From Candidatus Bathyarchaeota archaeon (GTDB lineage: Archaea > Thermoproteota > Bathyarchaeia > JAPDIZ01), in contig JAPDIZ010000002.1 of assembly GCA_029259355.1 (NCBI GenBank), positions 248,001 through 312,000 of the forward strand: DNA of 64,000 nucleotides, given 5' to 3'. Numbering within the stretch: position 1 is the stretch's first letter; every line of letters starts with the position of its first letter. Below, in pieces: positions 28,703-38,578 of the stretch. Under the pieces are notes generated by a model. That model ran no database searches and was not told the DNA's origin. It saw nothing but the letters and a program-made list of their open reading frames with translations. Both the position numbers and the translations under genes were made by a program.

Positions 28703-30526
28703 ATGTGCGGGATATTTGGCTGCGTCCTCAACGAAGGCGATGCTGCTCCACTAGTAAGGGAGGGTCTCAAGCGCCTCGAGTATAGGGGATATGACTCGGT
28801 TGGTGTAGCAACTGTCTGGGATGGAAAGGTCTTCGTTAAGAAGGATGTCGGAAAGCTTGACGAAGTTCACGCGAAGTTAAACCTAGACGATTTACCCGGC
28901 TGCGTCGGGATAGGCCACACTCGCTGGGCTACACACGGCGCACCTGAGCAGGTCAACGCCCACCCACACACCGACTGCACCGGCGAGGTTGCTGTTGTCC
29001 ACAACGGCATCGTCGAGAACTTCGTCGAGCTCAAGCGAATGCTTGAGCAAAAGAGGCATGTGTTCAGGTCCAGGTGTGATACCGAGGTGATCGCTCACCT
29101 CATAGAGGATGAGCTGAAGAAAGCGGGAAGCCTAATCGAGGCTGTTAGAAGAGCTCTCAGAGAGGTAAAGGGTTCCTACGCCATCGCCGTAGTCCACGCA
29201 AAGCACCCGGATCGAATAGTCTGCGCGAGACTGGAGAGCCCATTGGTCATAGGCCTATCCAGCCGAGGGATGTACTGCTCCTCAGACATCCCCTCGTTCC
29301 TACACCTAACTAGGAGGGCTGTCTTCCTACAGGACTACCAAGTTGCTGAGATATCCCTCAACGGCGTAAGAGTGTACGACTTGATCACAGGCAAGGAAAT
29401 ACCGTACGAGGTTCAGCAGCTCGACTTGTCTGAAGAAGCTGCTGAAAAGAGCGGCTACCCCCACTTTATGCTTAAGGAGATATTTGAGCAGCCACAGGCT
29501 ATGAAAAACGCGCTTAGGACGCATGAGCTCTACTACGACCTGATGGCCCCCGCCCTAGCAAATGCAAAAAGGGTTTTTCTCACAGCCTGTGGAACGTCCT
29601 ACCACGCGTGCGTAGCAGCGTCGTATGCTCTGTCAGAGCTTGGGGGAATAACCGCGCAGCCCGTAATCGCTTCAGAGTTCATAAACTACGTAGGCCCAGC
29701 TGTGGACGAGGAAACCGTCGTCTTAGCAGTCAGCCAATCTGGGGAGACGGCCGACACGCTAAGCGCGGTGAGGTTTGCTCGATCCAAGGGAGCTACCGTC
29801 TTGGGCGTCACCAACGTCATGGGATCTTCGCTGACTAGGCTCTCAACCGTTTACATAGGCCAAAACTCCGGTCCGGAGATAGGCGTAGCCGCGACAAAGA
29901 CCTTCACCGCGCAGCTGACCGTTCTACTCAGGCTCGCTATGAAGGTCGGCTTGCGAACTGGAACGCTTAGCCAAGAGAGTTATGAGGGGCTGAGCGAGCG
30001 GCTGCTTGCGATGCCCGACTACGCAGCAAAGGTGCTGGAGACGGTTGACGAGAGGGTCAAGCTTCTGGCTTCGAAGTACGCCGATAGGCAGAGCTTCTGC
30101 TTCTTGGGCAGAGGCATAAGCTCAGCCACAGCTATGGAGGGTAGGCTAAAGCTGCTGGAGATAGCCTACATCCCCTGCTTGGCCTACCCAGCGGGGGAGA
30201 GCAAGCATGGATTTATCGCGGTTGTGGAAAAGGGATATCCAACAGTTTTCGTCGCGCCGAATGACTCAACAAGGACGAAGATCATTGGAAACATCATGGA
30301 GATGAAGGCTCGCGAAGCTTCTGTAATAAGCTTGATCGAGGAGGGGGATAGGGAAATCGCAGAGTTTTCGGACGACTACTTGGAGATGCCCAAGGGCATT
30401 CCGGAGATGTTTACCCCACTGATCTACGTAATACCTCTTCAGCTACTCGCGTACTACATATCGGTTTACAGGGGGTACGATCCGGATAAGCCCAGGAACT
30501 TGGCTAAGTCTGTGACAGTTCAGTAA
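28703..30526 (+). CDS. glmS: Glutamine-fructose-6-phosphate aminotransferase
   Basis: MCGIFGCV (Cys nucleophile); GIGHTRWATHG; CGTSYHA; SQSGETADT. Confidence 0.96.
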   Translation: MCGIFGCVLNEGDAAPLVREGLKRLEYRGYDSVGVATVWDGKVFVKKDVGKLDEVHAKLNLDDLPGCVGIGHTRWATHGAPEQVNAHPHTDCTGEVAVVHNGIVENFVELKRMLEQKRHVFRSRCDTEVIAHLIEDELKKAGSLIEAVRRALREVKGSYAIAVVHAKHPDRIVCARLESPLVIGLSSRGMYCSSDIPSFLHLTRRAVFLQDYQVAEISLNGVRVYDLITGKEIPYEVQQLDLSEEAAEKSGYPHFMLKEIFEQPQAMKNALRTHELYYDLMAPALANAKRVFLTACGTSYHACVAASYALSELGGITAQPVIASEFINYVGPAVDEETVVLAVSQSGETADTLSAVRFARSKGATVLGVTNVMGSSLTRLSTVYIGQNSGPEIGVAATKTFTAQLTVLLRLAMKVGLRTGTLSQESYEGLSERLLAMPDYAAKVLETVDERVKLLASKYADRQSFCFLGRGISSATAMEGRLKLLEIAYIPCLAYPAGESKHGFIAVVEKGYPTVFVAPNDSTRTKIIGNIMEMKAREASVISLIEEGDREIAEFSDDYLEMPKGIPEMFTPLIYVIPLQLLAYYISVYRGYDPDKPRNLAKSVTVQ

Positions 30527-30954
30527 ACGCCTATGCCCCTGAGCAGCTCCACCAAGTTTTTAGACATCTGGAGAGACCTGAGGTCGCGGAGGGGAACCCA
30601 CCTAGCTTCTAGCGCATCCGACCCAGCCCTAAGCTCTCCAGACACGTAGTCTGCGAAGAAGTCTAGGATGACGTAGTGGAACCTGATCCTACCCACCTCA
30701 TCTCTCTCAACGATCTCCGAAACCCAGCAGAGACCCCCCACCTCTACCTCGACGCCGCATTCCTCACGCACTTCTCTTCTCACAGCATTCCTCAAGCTTT
30801 CACCAAGCTCAACCACTCCACCAGGTACGCTCCAAACACCCCTCCCCGGATCCGAGCCCCTCCTGACGAGCAGTATCCTCCCCTCTCTTATGATCACAGC
30901 GCCAACGCCCAAAACAGGCTTGTCGGGGTACTCCCTATGCAACGCAGCCACCAA
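30520..30954 (-). CDS. NUDIX hydrolase
   Basis: GGVVELGESLRNAVRREVREECGVEV matches the Nudix box. Confidence 0.93.
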   Translation of the reverse strand: MVAALHREYPDKPVLGVGAVIIREGRILLVRRGSDPGRGVWSVPGGVVELGESLRNAVRREVREECGVEVEVGGLCWVSEIVERDEVGRIRFHYVILDFFADYVSGELRAGSDALEARWVPLRDLRSLQMSKNLVELLRGIGVY

Positions 30955-31040
30955 CCTTATCGGTTGGGTAGAATAGTACTTTAGCGGTTTGGTGGAGGTG
31001 TGAAGCCACGCCCATTAGAGCTGTTGAGGACTACGTCGCT

Positions 31041-31976
31041 TTGATCGAAGCAACTCCTCCAATACCCGGTTTTGAGGAGTACATCGGCGTCTACGTCTTG
31101 CTGGGCAAGCCCTGTGCTATACTCGATATAGGGCCGTACTCTTCTATGAAGCACGTGCTAGACGCACTAGAGGAGCTTAGGATAAAGCCCGATCAAGTCG
31201 GATACTTGCTGCTTACGCACATACATATAGACCACGCTGGAGCTGTGGGCCAAGCCGCCAAAATCTTTCCCAAAGCCAAGGTGGTGGTGAGCGTGTATGG
31301 CGCTAAGCACCTCGTAAACCCTGAAAAGCTCTGGAGCTCTACTCTCCAAGTGCTCAAGCACGTAGCTGAAGGATATGGGCCATACGAACCCGTTCCCGAG
31401 GAGAGAGTGGTCTTAGCAAACGAGGGGTTGGAGATAGACCTAGGCGTAGCTAGGTTGAGGGTTTTGGAAACACCTGGCCACGCTCGCCACCATGTAAGCT
31501 ACTTCGATGCCGAGAGGAGATGGGTTTTTGCCGGCGACTCTCTAGGCGTGTACATACCGTCGGTGGACATGCTACGGCCTGACACTCCTCCGAGGCTAGA
31601 CTTTGAAGCCCTACTCAATAGCTTGGAGAAGATCCGGAGGCTTCAGCCTCGCAAGATCTTCTACGCTCACTTCGGCTGGGTCGAGGAAGCGGAAGCGTGG
31701 TTTGGCAGGTGCTTAAACCAGTTGCTTCTCTGGGCAGAAACGCTTTGCTCCCTAGATGATAGCTCTCTTCTAAATGCGAAGAGAGCTATGCAGGTTCTGC
31801 ATGAGAGAGACTCAGAGATGAAGAAGCTTGGTAAGCTAAAGCCTGAGCGTAGGTCGAAGGAGGAGTTTTTTCTGGGAAATAGCCTAACGGGTTTCCTTGA
31901 CTACATACAGAGGGTTGGCAGAGAAAGGGTATCGGGGATTGTCGAAAGGTTTTTGAGAGGAAAAGCTGGTAGGTAG
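31041..31976 (+). CDS. MBL-fold metallohydrolase
   Basis: LLTHIHIDHAGAVG (HxHxDH); TPGHARHHVSYF; FAGDSLG. Confidence 0.93.
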   Translation: MIEATPPIPGFEEYIGVYVLLGKPCAILDIGPYSSMKHVLDALEELRIKPDQVGYLLLTHIHIDHAGAVGQAAKIFPKAKVVVSVYGAKHLVNPEKLWSSTLQVLKHVAEGYGPYEPVPEERVVLANEGLEIDLGVARLRVLETPGHARHHVSYFDAERRWVFAGDSLGVYIPSVDMLRPDTPPRLDFEALLNSLEKIRRLQPRKIFYAHFGWVEEAEAWFGRCLNQLLLWAETLCSLDDSSLLNAKRAMQVLHERDSEMKKLGKLKPERRSKEEFFLGNSLTGFLDYIQRVGRERVSGIVERFLRGKAGR

Positions 31977-31980
31977 GGCC

Positions 31981-32235
31981 CTACGACTTCTCCTCCTTCT
32001 TCTCTTCCTCCGTCGAGATTATCTCCTCGATGGGCGGAGGCGGGGGAGTGGTTAGCATAGTCCACCCAATCCACGCTACGATGAACATGAACGCAAGCAC
32101 ACCCGCTGCTAGGGTTAGCCGAATAGCCCACATCTGCCATTCAAAAGGTGTGAAAAACATCCAGTACACGTATCCAGCCATAACCGCTAAGCTGACTATG
32201 AGAATTAAACCGCCAACGACTCTATCGCTCACCAT
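31981..32235 (-). CDS. Small membrane protein with two predicted TM segments and acidic/charged tail
   Basis: MVSDRVVGGLILIVSLAVMAGYVYWMFFTPFEWQMWAIRLTLAAGVLAFMFIVAWIGWTM...; divergent from the ABC transporter. Confidence 0.7.
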   Translation of the reverse strand: MVSDRVVGGLILIVSLAVMAGYVYWMFFTPFEWQMWAIRLTLAAGVLAFMFIVAWIGWTMLTTPPPPPIEEIISTEEEKKEEKS

Positions 32236-32324
32236 CTACAATCCACCTCTCGACAACCGACAGACAACATAAAGCCGTGTAGAGGATTTAAAAGCGTTTC
32301 CCAGAAGCTCAGCCGCGGGCGTGG

Positions 32325-32344
32325 TTATATGGTAAGGCATATAA
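32325..32344. promoter_or_regulatory. Dyad TTATATG-N6-CATATAA upstream of ABC permease
   Basis: Perfect 7-bp half-sites containing TATA-like sequence. Confidence 0.4.
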
Positions 32345-32359
32345 AATCCGTGCCTTTGG

Positions 32360-34078
32360 TTGGGGTTTCGAAGCTCTTTAAGCGAGGAGCGACGCTCTTT
32401 GGCATCACTCTCAGGGCTCCTCGATAAAGCAACGCGAAGCGCTTTGGCGAGAAAAGCTTTCAACTTCACAGTACTGGCTTTCTTCTTCGGCTTCGTCTTG
32501 ATCCCATCGCTTTGGGTTTTTCCACACACGCTCACCAGGCTAGACCAGATGTACACGCAGGTGATAGCGAAGCCTGAGGTGCTCTCTGAGGCCGTGACCT
32601 CCCTTATCAGATCGGTTGAGATAGCTCTCGCAGTCGTCGTTATAGACGTGGCTGTTGGAGTTCCCGTAGCTTGGATACTGGTTAGGAGGAAATTTATGGG
32701 TAAGGAGTTCTTGGATACTTTGTTGGATCTTCCGGTGACCATGCCAACATCTGCCCTCGGCTTCTCCATATACCTCTTCTGGGCAACTCCTAGGAAGCTG
32801 TCTATGGCGGATCTTTTGGGCTTGAAGACGGGCTTCCTCTCAGAGGGACCTCTCCTAGTCTTAGCGCTTCACGCCGTTTTCTGCCTTCCTTACGTGGTGA
32901 GGTCGGTTATCGGCATGGTATCGGAGCTAGACCCAACCTACGAGTATGCAGCACGTACGCTAGGAGCTCCTTCCTTCACCACGTTTCGCACCGTAAGCCT
33001 ACCGAGCATCGTCCCCGGAATCGTCTCAGGAGCTATACTAGCCTTTACGAGGAGCGTCAGCGAGACAGGGGCTACGATGATAGTAGCTGGATGGTACGAA
33101 ACAGCTCCTGTCTACATAAAGAGGATGTGCGACGTAAACCCAGATGCCGCGTCGCTCGTAACGATCTCGCTGATCGCCACATCGCTTGTTCTGGTGTTTG
33201 CGCTGAGCGCGTTATCGGCCTACTGGAGGGTTCCGATAGTCAGGGTTTTGCCTTCCTTGGAGCGGTGGCTAAGCACAGCGAAGGCTTCCGCGGTGCGAGA
33301 CTTCGTTATCCTAGCGTTTTTGGCTGTGGTGGTGTTTGCTCCAACGTTCTACATAGCTGTAGCGCCTCTACAAGCTCCTCCACAAGCGCAGGCACAACGA
33401 CCCGATTCAACAGAGTTCGGCTGGGACGCGTTTGCCGAGACATTGGTGAACTCGCTGTTGATTGCGTCGGGAGCTACCGCTGTCGGGCTTTTGCTCGGTT
33501 TACCCCTAGCAATGTACATATCGAGAAGGCTTTCAGGTAGGCTTAAGGTGTTGCTAGATACCTTGGTCAACGTGTCCGTAATAGTGCCAACGAGCGCATT
33601 AGCCTACTCGCTTTACCTGTTTTGGGGAGACGCCCCCGGAGGGTTGGGGCTTTTCGAAAAGGGGCTTGCTTTGGTCGTTGTGGTTCACATGGTGCTTACG
33701 TTTCCCTACGTGGTGAGGCCCATACTCTCTGCCCTTGAAGGCTTAGACCCTGTTTACGAAGAAGCTGCCCTAACCTTGGGGGCAAAGCCCTACACGGTGT
33801 TCAGGACGGTGGTGCTTCCCCTAATAAGACCCGCAATACTGGCTGGCGTCGTGCTTTCGTTCACCAGAAGCTTCAGCGAGACGGGGGCTACGGTGATAGC
33901 TAGCGGAGCTCAGGTCAGGACCACGGTTCCCGTGCTCATCGTGGGGTGGGTTAAGCAAGCTCAGAAGCTAGGCGATCAAGTAGCGCTCTACAACGCCTCC
34001 ATAGCCTGTGCGCTCCTGCTTGGGCTAAGCTACGCAATGCTCGTAGCCTTTAGGCTTGTGATGGGGAGGGTCAAGTAG
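32360..34078 (+). CDS. ABC transporter permease, two fused BPD-type permease domains (iron/thiamine/sulfate-like)
   Basis: Two EAA-type loops: YEYAARTLGAPSFTTFRTVSLPSIVPGIVSG and YEEAALTLGAKPYTVFRTVVLPLIRPAILAG. Confidence 0.9.
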   Translation: MGFRSSLSEERRSLASLSGLLDKATRSALARKAFNFTVLAFFFGFVLIPSLWVFPHTLTRLDQMYTQVIAKPEVLSEAVTSLIRSVEIALAVVVIDVAVGVPVAWILVRRKFMGKEFLDTLLDLPVTMPTSALGFSIYLFWATPRKLSMADLLGLKTGFLSEGPLLVLALHAVFCLPYVVRSVIGMVSELDPTYEYAARTLGAPSFTTFRTVSLPSIVPGIVSGAILAFTRSVSETGATMIVAGWYETAPVYIKRMCDVNPDAASLVTISLIATSLVLVFALSALSAYWRVPIVRVLPSLERWLSTAKASAVRDFVILAFLAVVVFAPTFYIAVAPLQAPPQAQAQRPDSTEFGWDAFAETLVNSLLIASGATAVGLLLGLPLAMYISRRLSGRLKVLLDTLVNVSVIVPTSALAYSLYLFWGDAPGGLGLFEKGLALVVVVHMVLTFPYVVRPILSALEGLDPVYEEAALTLGAKPYTVFRTVVLPLIRPAILAGVVLSFTRSFSETGATVIASGAQVRTTVPVLIVGWVKQAQKLGDQVALYNASIACALLLGLSYAMLVAFRLVMGRVK

Positions 34079-35185
34079 GTGCCTAGCGTCGAGCTCGTAG
34101 GCGTAACGAAGCGCTTTGGCAGAAAGACAGCGCTAGACAACGTATCGCTGAGAGTGGAGGATGGCGAATACGCTGTAGTGTTGGGGCCGACAGGAGCTGG
34201 GAAAACAACTCTCCTAAGAATAGTGGCTGGAGTGCTCAAGCCAGATGCTGGGGAGGTGCGCATCGGAGAAGCTGTCGTCAACGACATCCCACCAGATGAG
34301 AGAGGTGTGGCGCTCTTCTTCCAAAACTTCGCGCTCTTTCCCCACATGACCGTCTTAGACAATGTTGCCTATGGGCCGAGGATGAGGGGGCTTCCTGAGC
34401 AAGACTGCATCCGAATAGCTAGGGAAATGCTCGACCTTGTTCACTTACTCGAGAGAGCAAACTCAATGCCTCACGAGCTTAGTGGAGGGATGCAGCAGCG
34501 CGTTGCGCTTGCGAGAGCACTCGCAACTGGCGCAAATCTATTGCTTCTCGATGAGCCGTTGAGCCAGCTCGACGCTAGGATAGGCGAGGAGCTTCGCTAC
34601 GAGCTTAGGCGCTTCGTCAAGGATTTGGGGCTCACAGCCATACACGTAACCAACGACGTAGATGAAGCAATGGCCGTCGCTGATAAAATAGTGGTTCTAA
34701 AGAGGGGCAGCGTAATCCAGGTAGGATCGCCAGAAGAGGTTTACCTAAAGCCCAAGACGCCCTTTGTCGCCAGCTTCGTGGGAGAAGCCACAGTCTTCGA
34801 AGCCATTGTCAGAGCTGTTGATAGCGAAAGAGTTCGCGTGGAAGCGATGGGTGTAGAGATCATGGCTTATGCTCAAGGCTTTTCAGGGGGGGACTTGGTG
34901 GTCGCAGCCATCAGGCCGGAGAGCATACGCCTCCTTAGGGAGGCGGAGCCAGCGCTAGCCAATAGGCTCGAGGTAACTGTTGAGAGGATCAGCTTCATAG
35001 GCGGTATGCTCAGAGTGGAGTGCGGAGTAGTTGGCACAGACCTAAAGCTGCTTTCGCTGGTTCCAGACGAGGAGAACGTAGAGCTAGCTGAGGGAGAGAA
35101 GCTCTTCGCTTCCTTTAGCCCAGAAGAGGTGAGCATCTATCCCTACCCAAGCGAGGGGCTATTTAGAGAGCTTTCGCTGGAGTAG
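34079..35185 (+). CDS. ABC transporter ATP-binding protein 1 (H-loop His replaced by Asn)
   Basis: GPTGAGKTT; LSGGMQQRVALARAL; LLLLDEPLSQLDAR; IHVTNDVDEAM; TOBE-like C-terminus; GTG start. Confidence 0.93.
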   Translation: MPSVELVGVTKRFGRKTALDNVSLRVEDGEYAVVLGPTGAGKTTLLRIVAGVLKPDAGEVRIGEAVVNDIPPDERGVALFFQNFALFPHMTVLDNVAYGPRMRGLPEQDCIRIAREMLDLVHLLERANSMPHELSGGMQQRVALARALATGANLLLLDEPLSQLDARIGEELRYELRRFVKDLGLTAIHVTNDVDEAMAVADKIVVLKRGSVIQVGSPEEVYLKPKTPFVASFVGEATVFEAIVRAVDSERVRVEAMGVEIMAYAQGFSGGDLVVAAIRPESIRLLREAEPALANRLEVTVERISFIGGMLRVECGVVGTDLKLLSLVPDEENVELAEGEKLFASFSPEEVSIYPYPSEGLFRELSLE

Positions 35186-35192
35186 CGGTTCT

Positions 35193-36299
35193 ATGCCGAG
35201 GGTTGAGGTAATCGGTGTCCGCAAGAGGTTCGGCGACGTAGAAGCGCTTAGGGGGGTAGATCTCTCGATAGAGGATGGGGAATATGTCTGCATCATCGGG
35301 CCATCAGGCTGCGGAAAAACCACCCTACTCAGAATAATCGCTGGGCTCATACCTCCAGACGAGGGACACGTCTACATAGATGGGAAGCTGGTCAACGGCG
35401 TCCCCCCAGAGGATAGAGGCCTAGGCTTCGCCTTCCAAAACATCGCTCTATTCCCACACATGAGCGTACTCGACAACGTCGCCTACGGGCTGCGCGTAAG
35501 AGGCAAAGATGCCTCATTTTCGAAGAAAGTAGCTAGGGAGATGCTGAGGATATCCCCCATAGAGATATCACCCAAAGCTCTTCCCAGAGAGCTTAGCGGA
35601 GGAGCAGCACAAGCAGTAGCCATAGCTAGGGCTTTAGCCACGGGAGCGAAGCTACTGCTCCTCGACGAGCCCTTGGGAGCGCTTGATGCGAGAGTTAGGG
35701 TGTCGATGCGCTACGAGCTGAGGCGAATAGTGAAGGATTTGGGGCTCACAGCCATACACGTAACCCACAACCAAGCCGAGGCGATGTCCATAGCCGACAA
35801 GGTGGTGGTTATGCGAAGCGGTCGCGTGATGCAGGTCGGCGCTCCCCGCGAGCTCTTCTGGCAACCCCAAAACCTCTTCGTAGCCTACTTCGTTGGTGAG
35901 ATAACGCTTCTCGAAGGCTATATCGTTGAGCGAAGCGAGGATAGGTGCTTGATAGAGCTTAGGGAGGGGCTTCAGCTTGTATCAACTTGTCCAGAGAGAG
36001 CTCGCGGCGACCACGTCGTCGCTGCCATACGCCCAGAAAGAGTCAAGCTGTACGCAAGCGAGGTTGGTGGAGAAAACGTCTTGAGGGGGAAGGTCTTGAG
36101 CGCGAGAGTCTTAACCGGTGTGCTGAGGTACGAGGTGCTCTTGGAGAATGGAGAAACTTTGCTTGTGAAGGAGATTCTCACCCACGCGAAGAGAAGAGTT
36201 TTGCCAGAGACCTCGGTTTGGGTGCAGATACCTCCACAATCGATACTGTTATTTGACTACCCGTCGATAGGTCTTATGAGGGAGATTTCGCTTGAGTGA
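35193..36299 (+). CDS. ABC transporter ATP-binding protein 2 (variant signature LSGGAAQA)
   Basis: GPSGCGKTT; LSGGAAQAVAIARAL; LLLLDEPLGALDAR; IHVTHNQAEAM. Confidence 0.93.
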   Translation: MPRVEVIGVRKRFGDVEALRGVDLSIEDGEYVCIIGPSGCGKTTLLRIIAGLIPPDEGHVYIDGKLVNGVPPEDRGLGFAFQNIALFPHMSVLDNVAYGLRVRGKDASFSKKVAREMLRISPIEISPKALPRELSGGAAQAVAIARALATGAKLLLLDEPLGALDARVRVSMRYELRRIVKDLGLTAIHVTHNQAEAMSIADKVVVMRSGRVMQVGAPRELFWQPQNLFVAYFVGEITLLEGYIVERSEDRCLIELREGLQLVSTCPERARGDHVVAAIRPERVKLYASEVGGENVLRGKVLSARVLTGVLRYEVLLENGETLLVKEILTHAKRRVLPETSVWVQIPPQSILLFDYPSIGLMREISLE

Positions 36300-36972
36300 G
36301 CGTTTTTTGGGCTGGCTCATCATACGCAGAGAGGAACGGATTTTCGCCATGGTCAAAAACCACCTTACGAAGGTTTTGGACACAGTAACTGAGCTTCATC
36401 GAGCGATAACTCAAGCTGCTCAGCGGAACCTAGAGGAAGCGAACAAAACCATCGATCGATTACACGAGCACGAACACGAAGCTGATAGGCTTAGGAGAGC
36501 CATCGCTGAGGAGCTTTCGAAGGGAGAGCTCCCTCCAAAGGATAGAGAAGATCTCTTTCGCTTTGTCGATAGAGCCGACATCGTTGCGAGGTGGGCAACT
36601 GATTGTGCGAGAAACCTACGCATCCTCATGAACGCAAAGATCGAGGTAGCTGACGAGATCTGGAAGTCTTACGTGGAGATAAGTGATAAGCTCGTAAGCT
36701 GCGTAAAAGCCCTTAAGCAGGGTATGGAGGAGATGTACAAGGCAGTTGACAGCGCGCTCGAGCGTATAGTGGAGATAGAGGAGCTTGAGTCCCAAGTAGA
36801 TGTGCTTTACCACGAAGCAAAGGAGAAGTTCTTGGTGTATGCTATGGACGCGAAGCCCCCCGTCTTCCAGCTTTTAAGAGACATCCTACACGACCTTGAG
36901 CAGGTAGCGGACATATGCGAAGACGCTGGTGACATACTTAGGCTGATCGCGATACGAGTTAGTGGGGGGTAG
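36292..36972 (+). CDS. DUF47 / PhoU-like protein
   Basis: Long helical protein with LHEHEHEADRLRRAIAEEL and DLEQVADICEDAGDILRLIAI; overlaps upstream ABC gene. Confidence 0.85.
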   Translation: MSERFLGWLIIRREERIFAMVKNHLTKVLDTVTELHRAITQAAQRNLEEANKTIDRLHEHEHEADRLRRAIAEELSKGELPPKDREDLFRFVDRADIVARWATDCARNLRILMNAKIEVADEIWKSYVEISDKLVSCVKALKQGMEEMYKAVDSALERIVEIEELESQVDVLYHEAKEKFLVYAMDAKPPVFQLLRDILHDLEQVADICEDAGDILRLIAIRVSGG

Positions 36973-37462
36973 TGCCTCCACCTTTTGGCTTGAGCAACTT
37001 TCCCTCTCTGTTGATCTCACCCAACCTTATCCTCGTCGAGGATATGGGCTCACCATCCTCAGCCAACACCCTATCTATAGTCACGATGGCTAGGGGCTTA
37101 AGCCCCCTACTCTCTCTTATTCTGTTGATCACTCTCCCAACGGGTTCAGTCTCCGAACTCACAACGAGAGCTTCCAAGTCCGGGCTGGTAGTGGTTATCC
37201 CCCACTTGTCGTATAGTGGGATTATCTCCACTCTATTCAGAGCGCGCTCTTCACGAAAAAACTCGATCAGCGCTTTTTCCCTAACCTCGTATGGGTCTAC
37301 CTCGTGTTTCTTGCCAGAGCTACGCACCATCTCGTCAGATGTGAGGCCTACGAGAACTTTTTCTCCCACCTCAAGCGCTTTGCGAAGCAACGCTCTATGC
37401 CCCTTGTGCAAAACGTCGAAAGTCCCCCCCACCGCTACTGTAGCATATCTTCGCCTTTCCAA
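36959..37462 (-). CDS. coaD: Phosphopantetheine adenylyltransferase, archaeal type
   Basis: VAVGGTFDVLHKGHRALL; ISSTRIR. Confidence 0.92.
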   Translation of the reverse strand: MERRRYATVAVGGTFDVLHKGHRALLRKALEVGEKVLVGLTSDEMVRSSGKKHEVDPYEVREKALIEFFREERALNRVEIIPLYDKWGITTTSPDLEALVVSSETEPVGRVINRIRESRGLKPLAIVTIDRVLAEDGEPISSTRIRLGEINREGKLLKPKGGGTTPH

Positions 37463-37481
37463 CGCTGAAGAAACCTCGCTG

Positions 37482-38492
37482 CTACGAAGCTTCTCTTCTA
37501 TCTATCATCTCGTGAGTAGATGGGCCTGTGCCTATTAGGGTGACGGGGGTTTTGAGAGCCTCCTCGATTTCCTCCACGAACTTCTTCGCCTTTCTGGGAA
37601 GCTTGTCGTAGCTGGTAATGCCTTTGCAATCTGGTATCACAAGGTCGAGCTTCGTTAAAGCTATTTGAGTTGCGCTATTCAGCATAACAGCTCTCTTAGC
37701 TAGCTCGAAGTTGAACTCTGCTACGCGCCTCCTCCTCCCTGTAACCGATGCGATCTCCATCCACCCCCTCTTCTCTACCTCCTCAGGAGACAGCTCGCCA
37801 GGTAGTGGACCGCCACCCACTCGCGTGACAAAGGACTTCAGCACAACCACTACCTCGTCCACCTTCTTGGGTCCAACGCCAACATCAGCGCAGATGGAGG
37901 AAGCGGTCACGTCCTTCGAGGTCACGAAGGGATAGGTTCCATGCCAAAGCGAGAGAAAGGTTCCCTGAGTACCCTCCAAGATTACATCCTCCCCCTCATC
38001 TACGGCTTCGTTTACCTCCAGCGGAACGTCGGTGAGAAACTTCTGGAGCCTAGGCTCGTCCTTAACCAGCTTCGCACGTCTCGCAACCCTATCCTCCATC
38101 GCTGGACCACAGCCAGTGCCAGTTGTCCCGATAACGCCAGATAGGTAGCTGCTTGTTTTGTCGGCTTCGATATGCTTCTGCTCTATTATGGCGCACTGCG
38201 GGTCTACGCCAAGCCTGTCGGCGCAGCCAGTTAACTCGATCTCGCTTAACAGCACATCTGGGTTGACCAACACACCTGGCCCTATTAGGAGGCGCGTCGT
38301 CGGCGAGACAAAAGCGCTGGGAACCATCCTTAGCTTGTATACGTGGTCGCCAAACACTACAGTGTGGCCAGCGTTTGGTCCCACTCCTCCTCTAGCAGCG
38401 ATCTTTGGGCGATCAGCCCAAGCGAGAAATGAGACGACCTTACCCTTTCCAGTATCCCCAAAAAAGCCGTCAACAACAACCGTACATACCAA
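37482..38492 (-). CDS. purA: Adenylosuccinate synthetase
   Basis: VVDGFFGDTGKGKVVSFLA; GGVGPNAGHTVVFGD; LEGTQGTFLSLWHGTYPFVTSKDVT; ORF open to 38525, TTG 38492 likely start. Confidence 0.92.
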   Translation of the reverse strand: MVCTVVVDGFFGDTGKGKVVSFLAWADRPKIAARGGVGPNAGHTVVFGDHVYKLRMVPSAFVSPTTRLLIGPGVLVNPDVLLSEIELTGCADRLGVDPQCAIIEQKHIEADKTSSYLSGVIGTTGTGCGPAMEDRVARRAKLVKDEPRLQKFLTDVPLEVNEAVDEGEDVILEGTQGTFLSLWHGTYPFVTSKDVTASSICADVGVGPKKVDEVVVVLKSFVTRVGGGPLPGELSPEEVEKRGWMEIASVTGRRRRVAEFNFELAKRAVMLNSATQIALTKLDLVIPDCKGITSYDKLPRKAKKFVEEIEEALKTPVTLIGTGPSTHEMIDRREAS

Positions 38493-38533
38493 GAAGCGGT
38501 TTCCCTTATGGACTATATTCCTCAAGACTCAGA

Positions 38534-38551
38534 TTAGCTTTTCTAAGCTAA
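38534..38551. promoter_or_regulatory. Hairpin/dyad TTAGCTT-TTCT-AAGCTAA between purA and the 96-aa ORF
   Basis: Perfect 7-bp inverted repeat with 4-nt loop. Confidence 0.4.
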
Positions 38552-38578
38552 GCGAGGAAATGCTTAATATAACGGGTT

